A DNA stretch of 34,298 nucleotides from CAZGGW01 sp964525365 (GTDB lineage: Bacteria; Bacillota_I; Bacilli_A; RF39; UBA660), in the NCBI GenBank assembly GCA_964525365.1, contig CAZGGW010000008.1:1-34298 (forward strand), in the 5' to 3' direction. Positions within the stretch are counted from its first letter, which is position 1. The number at the start of each line of letters is the position of its first letter. Below, one piece after another: positions 6,945-15,926 of this stretch. Under the pieces are notes generated by a model. It was not told the DNA's origin. It saw only the letters and a program-made list of their open reading frames with translations, and did no database searches. The translations under genes were made by a program, and so were the position numbers.

Positions 6945-9554
6945 TTATAAGATTTTTTTATTTCTTTTAATGAATTTATATATTTCCATAATAACTATTA
7001 TAAGAAGTGATATGAAAAATAAAATTAATAAATCATTAAGTGGTATACTACTTGTACCAAAATAATTACTAATAATTGGAGATTCCATTAATATGATTTG
7101 TAGTATAATTGCAATCGAGATGCTTAAAACGACAAAAATATTTTTACTTTCATATTTAAGGCAAGATTCGGTTTCACTTCTACAATTTATTACATGCATA
7201 TTTTGTATAAATACCATTAATGCCATAATATATCCCCTCGCAATGGAAACATCAACATTCAAGATATTAATTAAATAACCCCACACAATAAATACTATTA
7301 TTCCAATAGCAAGGCTGGACACAATTATATTAGTAACTAAACTTTTGTTAAATAGTTGTTCTTTGGTACTTTTTGGTTTCCTCTTCATTATAACCGATTC
7401 AACCGGTTCAAAAGAAAGTGCAATATCTTGAAGTCCGTCCGTTAGAATATTAAGCCATAATAATTGAATAGCAATTAAAGGAATGGGAAGATTACAGAAA
7501 ACAGATAAAAGGAAAATTAATACTTCTGCGATACCGCAAGAAATCAACATACATATAATTTTTCGAATATTACTGTATGCTCCTCTTCCTTCTTTTACCC
7601 CTTCCACAATTGATGAAAAATTATCATTAGTTATAATCATTTGGGCAGTATCTTTTGCAACATCAGTTCCGCTTCCCATTGCGATACCTATGTGTGCCGC
7701 TTTTATTGCTGGTGCATCATTTACTCCATCTCCCGTAACTGCAACAAACTCTCCCAATTCTTTAAAAGCAGATACAATCTCTAACTTATTTAGTGGAGTA
7801 ATACGAGCAAATATTTTTTTATTTCGAACAATTGATAATAGTTTTTCTTTAGGGACACTATTTATTTCATCTCCAGTTATTACTTCATCATATGTCTTCG
7901 CAATTCCCAATTCTTTTCCAATCGCATATGCAGTAAGTGGATGATCCCCTGTAATCATTAATACTTTAATTCCTGATTTTTTACATTCTTTTATTGATTT
8001 AAAGCTTTCTTCTCTAAGAGGATCAATAAATCCTATCAATCCCTCAAACTTTAAATTTTTTATATCTTTTTTTTCATATATCTTTTTATATTCTATTTTT
8101 CCACTTGCGACAGCAATAACTCTATATCCTTTTTCTGCCAAAATTTTGTTTTGCGTCAATATATTTTTATTTTCAACAAATTTACATACTGCTTCTGCAG
8201 AACCTTTTATAGTGCAATAAATATCTTTTCCATCTTGATAAAAAACTACACTATATTGATTTTCTGATTCATATGGTATTCTTTGTAAGATTTCTATTTT
8301 TTCATTATTTACCTTTAATTTTTTTGCCAAAGCAAGAAATGCAACATCTATAGAGTCTCCTGAATAATTCCATATATTTTCTTTTCTTTCTAAATGAGCT
8401 TCATTATTAACAAGACCATGCATACTTAACAGCTCTATTTTCTTTTTAGATAAATCATCGCAATTTAAAATTTCTCCTTCATCATTATAACCACTTCCAC
8501 TAATTTCAAACATTTTACTATTTGGTAACATAATTACTTTGGCTGTTTGTTCGTTTTTTGTTAGAGTTCCAGTTTTATCACTTGCAATAACAGTACAACT
8601 TCCCAAAGCTTCAACAGATTTTAATTTTTTTACTATTACTCCTTTTTTTGCCATCCTGTTAGAACTGATAGTTAATGCCATTGTTAAAGCAAGCGGCAAT
8701 CCTTCTGGAATCGCAGATATTGAAAGTGCAATTACTGATAAAAATATTTCTCCGGTAGGCATTCCTTTCAAAAAAAGTAAAATTGAAATAACAACTGCAA
8801 TTCCAAGTATTATTTTAGTTATTTTAGAAGAAAATTCATTAATTCTTATTGTTAATGGAGACTTTGTTTCTTCCAATATTGAAACAGACATTGCTATTTT
8901 TCCAAGTTCGGTATTTATTCCGACTTCTGTAACAATACAAACACATCTACCACTCATTACGGAAGTTCCAGCATATACGCAATTTTTTCTATCTTGAACA
9001 TTTTTATTGGATTTTATTATTAAAGAATTTTTAGAAACTCCACTACTTTCTCCGGTTAATGTTGATTCATCCGTAACAAGATTGTAACTTTGAATTATTC
9101 TAGCATCAGCACTTATTTTATCTCCAGACGCCAAAAGCATAATATCTCCAACAACTAAATCCTCCGCGTCTATTACACCTTCAATTCCATCCCTTATTAC
9201 TCTTACTCTTATTTTCAACATTCTAGATAATGCCTCAGAACTTTTAATAGCTTTTTTTTCTTCTATTGCACCTATTAATAAATCAATTAATATAATAAAA
9301 GTTATAACACAAGCATCTACAAATTCTTTTGTTATAATTGTAAAAAATATAGTGAAAATCAACACTATTACTATCGGATCTTTAAAACCATTTAAAAAAA
9401 GTTTGAAAAGGCTATCGCGTTTTTCCTTTGGTAGTATATTTATTCCATACATTTCTTTTCTTTTTTCTAATTCTTTTGATTCAATACCAAAATCAGATGT
9501 GTTTAATATTTTTAAAATATCCTTTTTTGATGTTTTATACCACTCTTTATTCAT
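6945..9554 (-). CDS. P-type Ca2+-transporting ATPase (P2 type)
   Basis: This 869-residue protein has the full P2-ATPase set: actuator loop TGES (167-170), PEGL in membrane helix 4 (283-286), phosphorylation site DKTGT with Asp326, a nucleotide domain, and the hinge motif GDGVNDAP. Helix 6 carries NILTDGLQD, close to the Ca2+-site helix of SERCA/PMCA pumps, and the C-terminus has the usual extra helices. It should move Ca2+ (possibly Mn2+) out of the cytoplasm at the cost of ATP. The length is normal for bacterial members. The start has AAAGGA upstream and follows gpmI by 11 bases, so the two are cotranscribed. Ion choice is inferred from the family. Confidence 0.93.
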   Translation of the reverse strand: MNKEWYKTSKKDILKILNTSDFGIESKELEKRKEMYGINILPKEKRDSLFKLFLNGFKDPIVIVLIFTIFFTIITKEFVDACVITFIILIDLLIGAIEEKKAIKSSEALSRMLKIRVRVIRDGIEGVIDAEDLVVGDIMLLASGDKISADARIIQSYNLVTDESTLTGESSGVSKNSLIIKSNKNVQDRKNCVYAGTSVMSGRCVCIVTEVGINTELGKIAMSVSILEETKSPLTIRINEFSSKITKIILGIAVVISILLFLKGMPTGEIFLSVIALSISAIPEGLPLALTMALTISSNRMAKKGVIVKKLKSVEALGSCTVIASDKTGTLTKNEQTAKVIMLPNSKMFEISGSGYNDEGEILNCDDLSKKKIELLSMHGLVNNEAHLERKENIWNYSGDSIDVAFLALAKKLKVNNEKIEILQRIPYESENQYSVVFYQDGKDIYCTIKGSAEAVCKFVENKNILTQNKILAEKGYRVIAVASGKIEYKKIYEKKDIKNLKFEGLIGFIDPLREESFKSIKECKKSGIKVLMITGDHPLTAYAIGKELGIAKTYDEVITGDEINSVPKEKLLSIVRNKKIFARITPLNKLEIVSAFKELGEFVAVTGDGVNDAPAIKAAHIGIAMGSGTDVAKDTAQMIITNDNFSSIVEGVKEGRGAYSNIRKIICMLISCGIAEVLIFLLSVFCNLPIPLIAIQLLWLNILTDGLQDIALSFEPVESVIMKRKPKSTKEQLFNKSLVTNIIVSSLAIGIIVFIVWGYLINILNVDVSIARGYIMALMVFIQNMHVINCRSETESCLKYESKNIFVVLSISIAIILQIILMESPIISNYFGTSSIPLNDLLILFFISLLIIVIMEIYKFIKRNKKIL

Positions 9555-9565
9555 TTCTATCCTTT

Positions 9566-11068
9566 TTATTCTTCTTTTATTAATGATTCTCCTGTCATTT
9601 CCTTTGGCTTTTTTATTTCATACATTTTAATTATTGTTGGAGCAATATCTCTTAAAGAACCACTAGTTTTTATATTGTATTTATTGTTACATATAATAAA
9701 CGGAACTTTATTTGTTGTGTGTGATGTTACTGGTTTCCCTTCTTTATCCAACATATATTCTGAGTTACCATGATCCGCGGTTACTACCAGATCATAAAAA
9801 TATTCTTCTGATTTTTCATAAATTTTTCCCAAACAAAAATCACACATTTCAATTGCACTTTTAGTAGCTTCTATATTCCCGGTATGTCCAACCATATCTG
9901 GATTGGCGAAATTCACTAATATAAAATCATAATCTTCTTCAATTGCATTCAACACTTCCGTTGTTACTTCTCCCAAACTCATCTCGGGTTTCATATCATA
10001 TGTAGGAACTTTCGGAGAAGGTATTAATATTTTATCCATATTTTTATCCGCAAACTCTTTTCCGCCATCAAAAAAATATGTAACATGGTTATATTTTTCA
10101 GTTTCTGCGATTCTAGCTTGTCTATATTCCAAACTCGCCAAATATTCACCTAATGTATTTTTTAAATCTTCACCCGAATAAGCACTTTCTATATTTTTAT
10201 GTATTTTGTATAGTGACGCAAACTTAACGTTTTTCAAATCTTTGGTATTAAACATTTTAAAATTTTCTTCGGTAAATGCATCTATTAATTGCTTCATTCT
10301 TTCTGGTCTAAAGTTAATAAACAAAACACCATCATGGTCTTTTATATTTGTATCTTTCGTAATAATACTTGGATTTATAAATTCATCTGTTATGTTACTT
10401 CTATAATGTGCATCAATCGCAGATTCATAAGATGAAAAAAAGTTTCCTACGCCATATACCATTGCATTATAAGCTTTAGATGTTCTATCCCACTTATTAT
10501 CTCTATCCATTGCATAATATCTTCCACTTATTGTAGAAATTATACCTAAGTTCATTTTTTTTGATTTTTCCATAAAATCATCTATAAATTCCTTGGCACT
10601 TTTAGGTGATGTATCTCTTCCATCCGTTATAAAATGAAAACATACTTTTTGCACTTTTTTTAATTTTGCAAGTGCAAGTGCGGCATAAAAGTGATTAGAA
10701 CTTGAATGCACTCCACCATTAGAAAGTAACCCCACTAAGTGAAGCGTACCATTATTTTGATTTATATAGTCCATCAAATTAACTAAAGTTTCATTTTCAA
10801 AAAATTCTTTAGATTTTATTTTTTCATTTATTAAAGAAAGCGTTTGTAAGGTTGTTCTTCCACTTCCTATAGTAATGTGACCCACCTCTGAATTTCCAAC
10901 TTGTCCTTTAGGAAGTCCAACTTCAACACCGCTTGCCTCAAGTTCAGCACATGGAAAATCATTCATAAGTTTATCTAACACAGGAGTATCCGCAAATTTA
11001 ACTGCATTTCCTTTATATGAATCATATATTCCGAGTCCGTCTAAAATTAATAAAATAATTTTTCTCAT
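9566..11068 (-). CDS. gpmI: 2,3-bisphosphoglycerate-independent phosphoglycerate mutase
   Basis: GpmI interconverts 3- and 2-phosphoglycerate using two metal ions (usually Mn2+) and a phosphoserine intermediate. Visible features are the N-terminal metal Asp in LLILDGLG (Asp10), catalytic Ser60 in QVGNSEVGH, the phosphotransferase stretch FITDGRDTSPKSA, and VTADHGNSEYM near the C-terminus. At 500 residues it is close to the usual 510. An open frame extends upstream to 11119, but that would run into the spo0A terminator; ATG at 11068 is preceded by CAGGAGAAAAG and gives the standard MRKIILLILDG start. It forms an operon with the Ca2+ ATPase and continues the glycolytic set gapA-pgk upstream. 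Confidence 0.96.
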   Translation of the reverse strand: MRKIILLILDGLGIYDSYKGNAVKFADTPVLDKLMNDFPCAELEASGVEVGLPKGQVGNSEVGHITIGSGRTTLQTLSLINEKIKSKEFFENETLVNLMDYINQNNGTLHLVGLLSNGGVHSSSNHFYAALALAKLKKVQKVCFHFITDGRDTSPKSAKEFIDDFMEKSKKMNLGIISTISGRYYAMDRDNKWDRTSKAYNAMVYGVGNFFSSYESAIDAHYRSNITDEFINPSIITKDTNIKDHDGVLFINFRPERMKQLIDAFTEENFKMFNTKDLKNVKFASLYKIHKNIESAYSGEDLKNTLGEYLASLEYRQARIAETEKYNHVTYFFDGGKEFADKNMDKILIPSPKVPTYDMKPEMSLGEVTTEVLNAIEEDYDFILVNFANPDMVGHTGNIEATKSAIEMCDFCLGKIYEKSEEYFYDLVVTADHGNSEYMLDKEGKPVTSHTTNKVPFIICNNKYNIKTSGSLRDIAPTIIKMYEIKKPKEMTGESLIKEE

Positions 11069-11102
11069 CTTTTCTCCTGATGATATTGTATCATATTCAA
11101 TA

Positions 11103-11132
11103 TTAAAAAAAAAGTTCAAATCAGTGAACTTT
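11103..11132 (-). terminator. Strong intrinsic terminator of spo0A
   Basis: AAAGTTCA (11111-11118) and TGAACTTT (11125-11132) form a perfect 8-bp stem with a 6-base loop, followed on the minus strand by a run of nine T. The stop codon of spo0A lies in the loop, so the last codons form the hairpin. It separates spo0A from gpmI. Confidence 0.88.
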
Positions 11133-11885
11133 AATCATATCTAATCTCAACTTATCGGCAATAGTTACAATGTACTCCGAGTTAGTAGGTTTTGCTTTAT
11201 CTATATCAACACTATGTCCAAATACATCTTCCATCAAATCCCAATCCCCCCTATTCCAACTTATTTCAATCGCATGTCTTATTGCTCTTTCAACTCTCGA
11301 AATAGATGTATTAAATTTCTTTGCAATTTCAGGATACAATTCTTTAGTAATTCCACCTATAAGACTTGGGTTTTCATACATTAAAAATATTGCTTCTCTA
11401 ATATATTGGTATCCTTTTATATGAGACGGAATGCCAAGTTGATGTAACACTTTCGTTATAGAAACTTGAATGTTATTCCCGTGTAAATGAAAAATATTTT
11501 GATTATTATTTTCTATTTTAATAGTTTGTAATATTCTACTTTCTAAATTGCTCAAATCAAAAGGCTTTAAAATAAAATACTTGACTCCAAACTCGCTAAC
11601 TCTTCTAATGGTTTCATCTTCATTATAAGACGTAACCACTATAATATTTTTTTTGATTTTTAATTCTTTTAACTTTTCTAAAACATAAAATCCATCTTTA
11701 TGTGGCATTATTAAATCAAGTAATATTAAATCTATTTTATCAGAACTTTCTTTAATAATTTCAACGGCTTCCTTACCATCATTTGCTTCACACACAACTT
11801 CAATCAACTCGTGACTCTTAAAATACTCTTTAATGAGTTCAACAATTCCTTTATTATCATCTACTACCATTAATCTTGTTTTCAT
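11121..11885 (-). CDS. spo0A: Sporulation master response regulator Spo0A
   Basis: This 254-residue protein has an N-terminal receiver domain with acidic pair Asp9/Asp10, phospho-acceptor Asp57 (LLDLIMP), Thr85 and Lys107 (LKPF). The C-terminal Spo0A DNA-binding domain shows the family signature: ITKELYPEIAKKFNT, then SRVERAIRHAIEISW, then AKPTNSEYI near the end. Spo0A~P binds TGTCGAA boxes and controls entry into sporulation. Length and domains are normal, so the gene looks functional. ATG at 11885 follows TTGGAGGAATGA. It is monocistronic, between the pgk and gpmI terminator/start, and carries candidate Spo0A boxes upstream, suggesting autoregulation. Confidence 0.97.
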   Translation of the reverse strand: MKTRLMVVDDNKGIVELIKEYFKSHELIEVVCEANDGKEAVEIIKESSDKIDLILLDLIMPHKDGFYVLEKLKELKIKKNIIVVTSYNEDETIRRVSEFGVKYFILKPFDLSNLESRILQTIKIENNNQNIFHLHGNNIQVSITKVLHQLGIPSHIKGYQYIREAIFLMYENPSLIGGITKELYPEIAKKFNTSISRVERAIRHAIEISWNRGDWDLMEDVFGHSVDIDKAKPTNSEYIVTIADKLRLDMIKVH

Positions 11886-11950
11886 TCATTCCTCCAAGAC
11901 TATTATATATATTAACAATAATCATTTCCATAGGAGGTTTTAGTATGTTT

Positions 11951-11987
11951 TGTCTAAAATAACAAGTTTTTGTAATAATTTGTCGAA
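11951..11987. promoter_or_regulatory. Pair of candidate Spo0A (0A) boxes upstream of spo0A
   Basis: TGTCGAA at 11981-11987 matches the 0A box exactly. TGTCTAA at 11951-11957 has one mismatch and the same orientation. They are 30 bases apart (about three helical turns), 66-102 bases upstream of the spo0A start. No clear sigma-H or sigma-A -35 box could be fixed beside them; a TATAAT lies about 25-30 bases before the gene. Confidence 0.6.
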
Positions 11988-11992
11988 TGCAT

Positions 11993-12014
11993 AAAAAAAG
12001 AGCTGTTCGCTCTT
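11993..12014 (-). terminator. Intrinsic terminator after pgk
   Basis: AAGAGC (11998-12003) and GCTCTT (12009-12014) pair around a 5-base loop, followed on the minus strand by a T run. It lies 54 bases after the pgk stop and next to the exact 0A box. Confidence 0.8.
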
Positions 12015-12067
12015 ATATAATGTTTTCACTTCTACTATTATTATTAATTATTTAAAACATTGCCTAT

Positions 12068-13186
12068 TTAATCCAATATTTTAAATCTCTTTCCACTTAA
12101 ATATTCTAATGCTGCACCTCCACCAGTTGAAACGTAATAGAAATGATTCCCAAATTGATTACATGCGGAAGCAGTGTCCCCTCCAAGTATAATTGTTTTG
12201 ATTTTATTTGCTTCTAAATATTCTAAGATATATTTTGTACCATTTTCATACCTTTTACTTTCAAATTTACCAAGAGGTCCATTTATAACTACTAATTCAT
12301 CATTTAAATACTTTTTAAATTCTTGTATCGTTTTAAATCCAATATCATATCCTATACTACTTATATTGTCTACATCCTCTAGATTTTCAGTCATAATATC
12401 AAGAGGTAATATGATTTTATTTTTATATTGATTTAATAAGTCTTTTACTTCCTGTATTTTTTCTATATCTACAAAATTATCTTTAACATCATATCCTTCG
12501 GCACTTAAAAAAGTAAAACACATTTTTCCACCTATTAAAATATAATCGCATGTATTTATAAGTTGCTTTATAAGTGGTAATTTGTCTTCCACTTTTGATC
12601 CACCAAGTACTAGCACTTTATTTTTAGTACTTTTTATTTTTTCTAACATTTCTATTTCTTTTTTCACTAAAAATCCCAAAGCACTTGGTAAATATTTACT
12701 TATCCCATAAGTAGAAGCATGTTCTCTATGAATGCTTCCAAAAGCATCCATAATAAATATTTCACCGAGAGATGCCCAGTATTTTGAAAGTTCCTCATCA
12801 CAATTACTTTCTAGTTTATTGGGATAGTCTTCGAATCTCGTGTTTTCTACAAGAAGTACTTCTTTTTCTCTTAAATTTGCTACAGCTTCTTCCAAACGCT
12901 TTCCTTTGGTTTCGTATGAAAATAAAACTTCTTGATTTAGTAAATTACTCAACTCTTTAGAAACTACAAAAAGAGAATTGTTTTTTTTATCACTTTCTTT
13001 TTCTATTCTTCCTAAATGAGATAAAAGAATTATCTTACAATTATGAGAAATAAGATAATTAATTGTTGTTAAACTCTCCTTTATTCTATTATTGTCTTGT
13101 ATTATTCCATTAATTATTGGAACATTATAGTCTACTCTAACAATTACCCTTTTATTATCAACATCTATTTCATCTAAAGTCTTCAT
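12068..13186 (-). CDS. pgk: Phosphoglycerate kinase
   Basis: Pgk makes ATP and 3-phosphoglycerate from 1,3-bisphosphoglycerate. Visible are the N-terminal substrate motif VRVDYNVPI, SHLGR, the DAFGSIHREHAS segment, KVLVLGGSKVEDK, and the C-terminal nucleotide motif STGGGAALE. The protein is 372 residues, some 20 shorter than most bacterial forms, with the shortening spread over surface loops. Start: GTG at 13192 overlaps the gapA stop, but ATG at 13186 has AGGTGA (part of gapA's last codons) at proper spacing, so ATG is preferred. It is translationally coupled to gapA. Confidence 0.96.
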   Translation of the reverse strand: MKTLDEIDVDNKRVIVRVDYNVPIINGIIQDNNRIKESLTTINYLISHNCKIILLSHLGRIEKESDKKNNSLFVVSKELSNLLNQEVLFSYETKGKRLEEAVANLREKEVLLVENTRFEDYPNKLESNCDEELSKYWASLGEIFIMDAFGSIHREHASTYGISKYLPSALGFLVKKEIEMLEKIKSTKNKVLVLGGSKVEDKLPLIKQLINTCDYILIGGKMCFTFLSAEGYDVKDNFVDIEKIQEVKDLLNQYKNKIILPLDIMTENLEDVDNISSIGYDIGFKTIQEFKKYLNDELVVINGPLGKFESKRYENGTKYILEYLEANKIKTIILGGDTASACNQFGNHFYYVSTGGGAALEYLSGKRFKILD

Positions 13187-13188
13187 TT

Positions 13189-14187
13189 TCACCTAAACAT
13201 TGCTTTCATTGTCTTAATCATTTGTGATGTATATCCTATTTCATTATCATACCAAGCAACTATTTTTATCATTGTACTATCCTTACTTTCGATTACATTT
13301 GTTAATAATCCATCTACTAAACATGTACATTCTTCACCTATTATATCAGAACTAACAATTGGCGCATTTATTATTTTAATAGTGTCATTTTGATTGCTTT
13401 TAAACATAGAATTTATTTTTTCTTTAGTTACTTTCGTTTCTACTTCAACATTTAAATCTATTACTGATCCGTCTCCAACAGGTACTCTAAAAGAAATACC
13501 ATCTAATAATCCATTTAATTCCGGTATTACTTTTCCGATCTGCGTGGCAGCTCCGGTAGAAGTTGGAATTATATTTAACGATGCCGCTCTTCCTCTCCTA
13601 GACTCTATTCCTTTTTTATGAGATATATCTAACGTTGTTTGATCATTTGTCATCGCATGAATAGTAGTCATAAATCCTTTTTTTATTTTATAATTTTTAT
13701 GAATTAAGTTAACAACAGGCGCAAGACAATTTGTTGTACATGAAGCACAAGAAATAATTGTGTCTTCTTTGTTTATTATTTCATCGTTAACATTAAACAC
13801 AATTGTTTTCGTGTCATCTTTTGTCGGAGCACTTATTATTACCTTTTTAGCCCCTGCGTTTATGTGCATCATTGACTTTTCTTTTGAAGTGAATGCCCCA
13901 GTACACTCATACACAACATCCACATTCAAAGTCTTCCAAGGCAAAAGACTAGGATCAGATTCATTATAAACATTAATGCTATTTCCGTTTACTATTAATT
14001 TGTCATCTTCATAAGTTACTTTGTCTTTTGTTTTTCTATGAATTGAATCATACTTATAAAGATATGCTAATTCTAATGGATTTGATAAATCATTAATTGC
14101 TACAACCTCTATATCTTTTTCAGTCTGCAACAACCTCAGTGTCATTCTTCCTATTCTTCCGAAACCATTAATTGCTACTCTTATCAT
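13189..14187 (-). CDS. gapA: Glyceraldehyde-3-phosphate dehydrogenase (NAD type)
   Basis: This 332-residue enzyme oxidises glyceraldehyde-3-phosphate to 1,3-bisphosphoglycerate. It shows the Rossmann start INGFGRIGR, Asp33 after the second strand (AINDL, the residue expected for NAD over NADP), catalytic Cys150 in SCASCTTNCL, the His in TTIHAMTNDQ, and the C-terminal WYDNEIGYT. AGGAGG lies just before the ATG and eight bases separate it from the upstream kinase-like gene. The TGA stop is embedded in the pgk ribosome site. Confidence 0.97.
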   Translation of the reverse strand: MIRVAINGFGRIGRMTLRLLQTEKDIEVVAINDLSNPLELAYLYKYDSIHRKTKDKVTYEDDKLIVNGNSINVYNESDPSLLPWKTLNVDVVYECTGAFTSKEKSMMHINAGAKKVIISAPTKDDTKTIVFNVNDEIINKEDTIISCASCTTNCLAPVVNLIHKNYKIKKGFMTTIHAMTNDQTTLDISHKKGIESRRGRAASLNIIPTSTGAATQIGKVIPELNGLLDGISFRVPVGDGSVIDLNVEVETKVTKEKINSMFKSNQNDTIKIINAPIVSSDIIGEECTCLVDGLLTNVIESKDSTMIKIVAWYDNEIGYTSQMIKTMKAMFR

Positions 14188-14195
14188 TTTTCCTC

Positions 14196-15848
14196 CTAAA
14201 AATATCCATTTCCTATAAATTCTCTTAACAAGCCTGTCTCCGGCAGTTTATCTGATGGTATTGCTATAAAACAGTTTAAAAAGCTGATAATTCTGGCTGC
14301 TTCTTCATAATTCTGACTATCCGGCTTTATAGAAAGCAATAAAGGAGTTGCATATATTTTTAGCATACCCGTTTCATAAATAAGTGCAGTATTTAATATT
14401 GCATCAGCATCATTTTGATATGGAAAAACATATTTTTCCTCTGCTTCCCTCATATTTTTCCAACTTGATAACGTATGTTCTGCACTATATCCTCTGAATT
14501 GATAATCTCGAACAAGTCTTCTTAAAAATCTTATGTCTACAGTTGAAACATGATTATGAATATCAATTCCAAGAGGAGTAAAAGGACTTATATATAGTTT
14601 AAACTTGTTTTTCTTTTCTATACCTTTTGTGAGTTTTTCATTTAAAGCATGCAATCCCTCTATAACTAATATTTCATTTTCCTTCAGACCAACCTCGGGA
14701 GTTTTAAATTCTTTTTCTCCTGTTACAAAATTAAACGTTGGCATACTCACTTTTTTACCACTCAGCAATTCTTTCATTTGTTTATTAAATAATTCAAAAT
14801 CTAGTGCTTCTAATATTTCAAAATTAAAATTACCATTTTTGTCTTTTGGACTTTCTATTCTTTCTTTATAATAATCATCTGTAGATACTATAAAGGGTTT
14901 TAAACCTTTTTCTTTTAAATATAAGGATAATTTTTTAGACGTTGTTGTTTTTCCTGAAGAAGAAGGGCCTGCAATTAATATCATTTTTATATTTTTTCTA
15001 TTTTTATAAACCGTATTTGCAATATTAGAAATATCTTCATTTTGTCTTATTTCGTTTAATTGTATAAACTCATTAATATTGCCTTTAATTATAATATCAT
15101 TCAAATCCGGAACATATTTAACATTTAAATCTTCACACCATTTTTCATAGTCATTAAATACTTTTATTACTTTTTCCATGTGCGTATACTTTGGGATTTC
15201 ATTATTTCCATTGTTTGGATACATTAATACAACTTTGCCATCACTCAAAAGTATTAAATCAAAGTATTTTAAGACGCCTGTAGAAGACGGCATATAATAA
15301 TAAAAATAATTATAATAATTTAAAAGTTGATATAAAACTAAAAAATCATAACTAAGTTGTACTAAATATCTACTTTTCTCTTCTTCCCCAACATTACTAT
15401 AATAGTCAGTTATATCTTGCCTACTAACACTTATTTTTTCAATTGGAAGATCACGATCTGCGATTTCTTTCATCTTATTTTTTATGGCTTTTACTATTTC
15501 AGGTGTAATTTTTTTGCCAATTAATATCTCACTATATATTCCTTTATCTATAGAATGCTTTAATTTAATATTTGCATTCTTACCATATAATTCTTTTACC
15601 GCAACAAAATATAATAATTTTAAGCCATTTCTATAGATTTTTCTTCCAATTCTTTGATGTGTAGAAATTAATTCCAATTCCAAATCATAATCTAGTGTCC
15701 TAGATAGTTCCATTACTTCTCCATTTATTGAACAAGCAATTATTTCAAAATCTAATTGATGTTGTTCTAGAAATCCTTTTATGGTTATCCCTTCTTTAGT
15801 TTTGTATTCTCCAAGACCTTTTACTTTTATTATTATATCTTTTTTCAT
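14196..15848 (-). CDS. TGS-domain/uridine-kinase-like nucleoside kinase
   Basis: The 550-residue protein has a TGS/ubiquitin-like domain at the N-terminus (about 1-65), a region resembling the second additional domain of threonyl-tRNA synthetase (about 70-210), and a C-terminal P-loop kinase of the uridine kinase/phosphoribulokinase group. Walker A is GPSSSGKTTTSK at about 294, followed by STDDYY and the VIEGLHALN segment. This three-part architecture is known in clostridia and Thermotoga as a nucleoside kinase; the substrate here is not provable. ATG at 15848 has AGAGGTG upstream, better than the in-frame GTG at 15854. It heads the gapA-pgk operon. Confidence 0.88.
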   Translation of the reverse strand: MKKDIIIKVKGLGEYKTKEGITIKGFLEQHQLDFEIIACSINGEVMELSRTLDYDLELELISTHQRIGRKIYRNGLKLLYFVAVKELYGKNANIKLKHSIDKGIYSEILIGKKITPEIVKAIKNKMKEIADRDLPIEKISVSRQDITDYYSNVGEEEKSRYLVQLSYDFLVLYQLLNYYNYFYYYMPSSTGVLKYFDLILLSDGKVVLMYPNNGNNEIPKYTHMEKVIKVFNDYEKWCEDLNVKYVPDLNDIIIKGNINEFIQLNEIRQNEDISNIANTVYKNRKNIKMILIAGPSSSGKTTTSKKLSLYLKEKGLKPFIVSTDDYYKERIESPKDKNGNFNFEILEALDFELFNKQMKELLSGKKVSMPTFNFVTGEKEFKTPEVGLKENEILVIEGLHALNEKLTKGIEKKNKFKLYISPFTPLGIDIHNHVSTVDIRFLRRLVRDYQFRGYSAEHTLSSWKNMREAEEKYVFPYQNDADAILNTALIYETGMLKIYATPLLLSIKPDSQNYEEAARIISFLNCFIAIPSDKLPETGLLREFIGNGYF

Positions 15849-15883
15849 AGACACCTCTACTATATTCTTATTCTATCAAATTT

Positions 15884-15910
15884 AAAAAATAAAGTGAACA
15901 CAATTCACTT
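15884..15910 (-). terminator. Intrinsic terminator after the AAA+ gene
   Basis: AAGTGAA (15892-15898) and TTCACTT (15904-15910) form a perfect 7-bp stem with a 5-base loop, followed on the minus strand by TATTTTTT. Confidence 0.82.
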
Positions 15911-15926
15911 CATTTTATCTATAACT

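Noticed and set aside
7483..8997. Two plus-strand open frames of about 150 codons opposite the P-type ATPase
   Set aside because: They are antisense to conserved ATPase motifs and lack ribosome sites and recognisable domains.
11069..11119. Upstream extension of gpmI by 17 codons
   Set aside because: It would start in the spo0A terminator loop and has no ribosome site; ATG at 11068 has AGGAG and gives the standard N-terminus.
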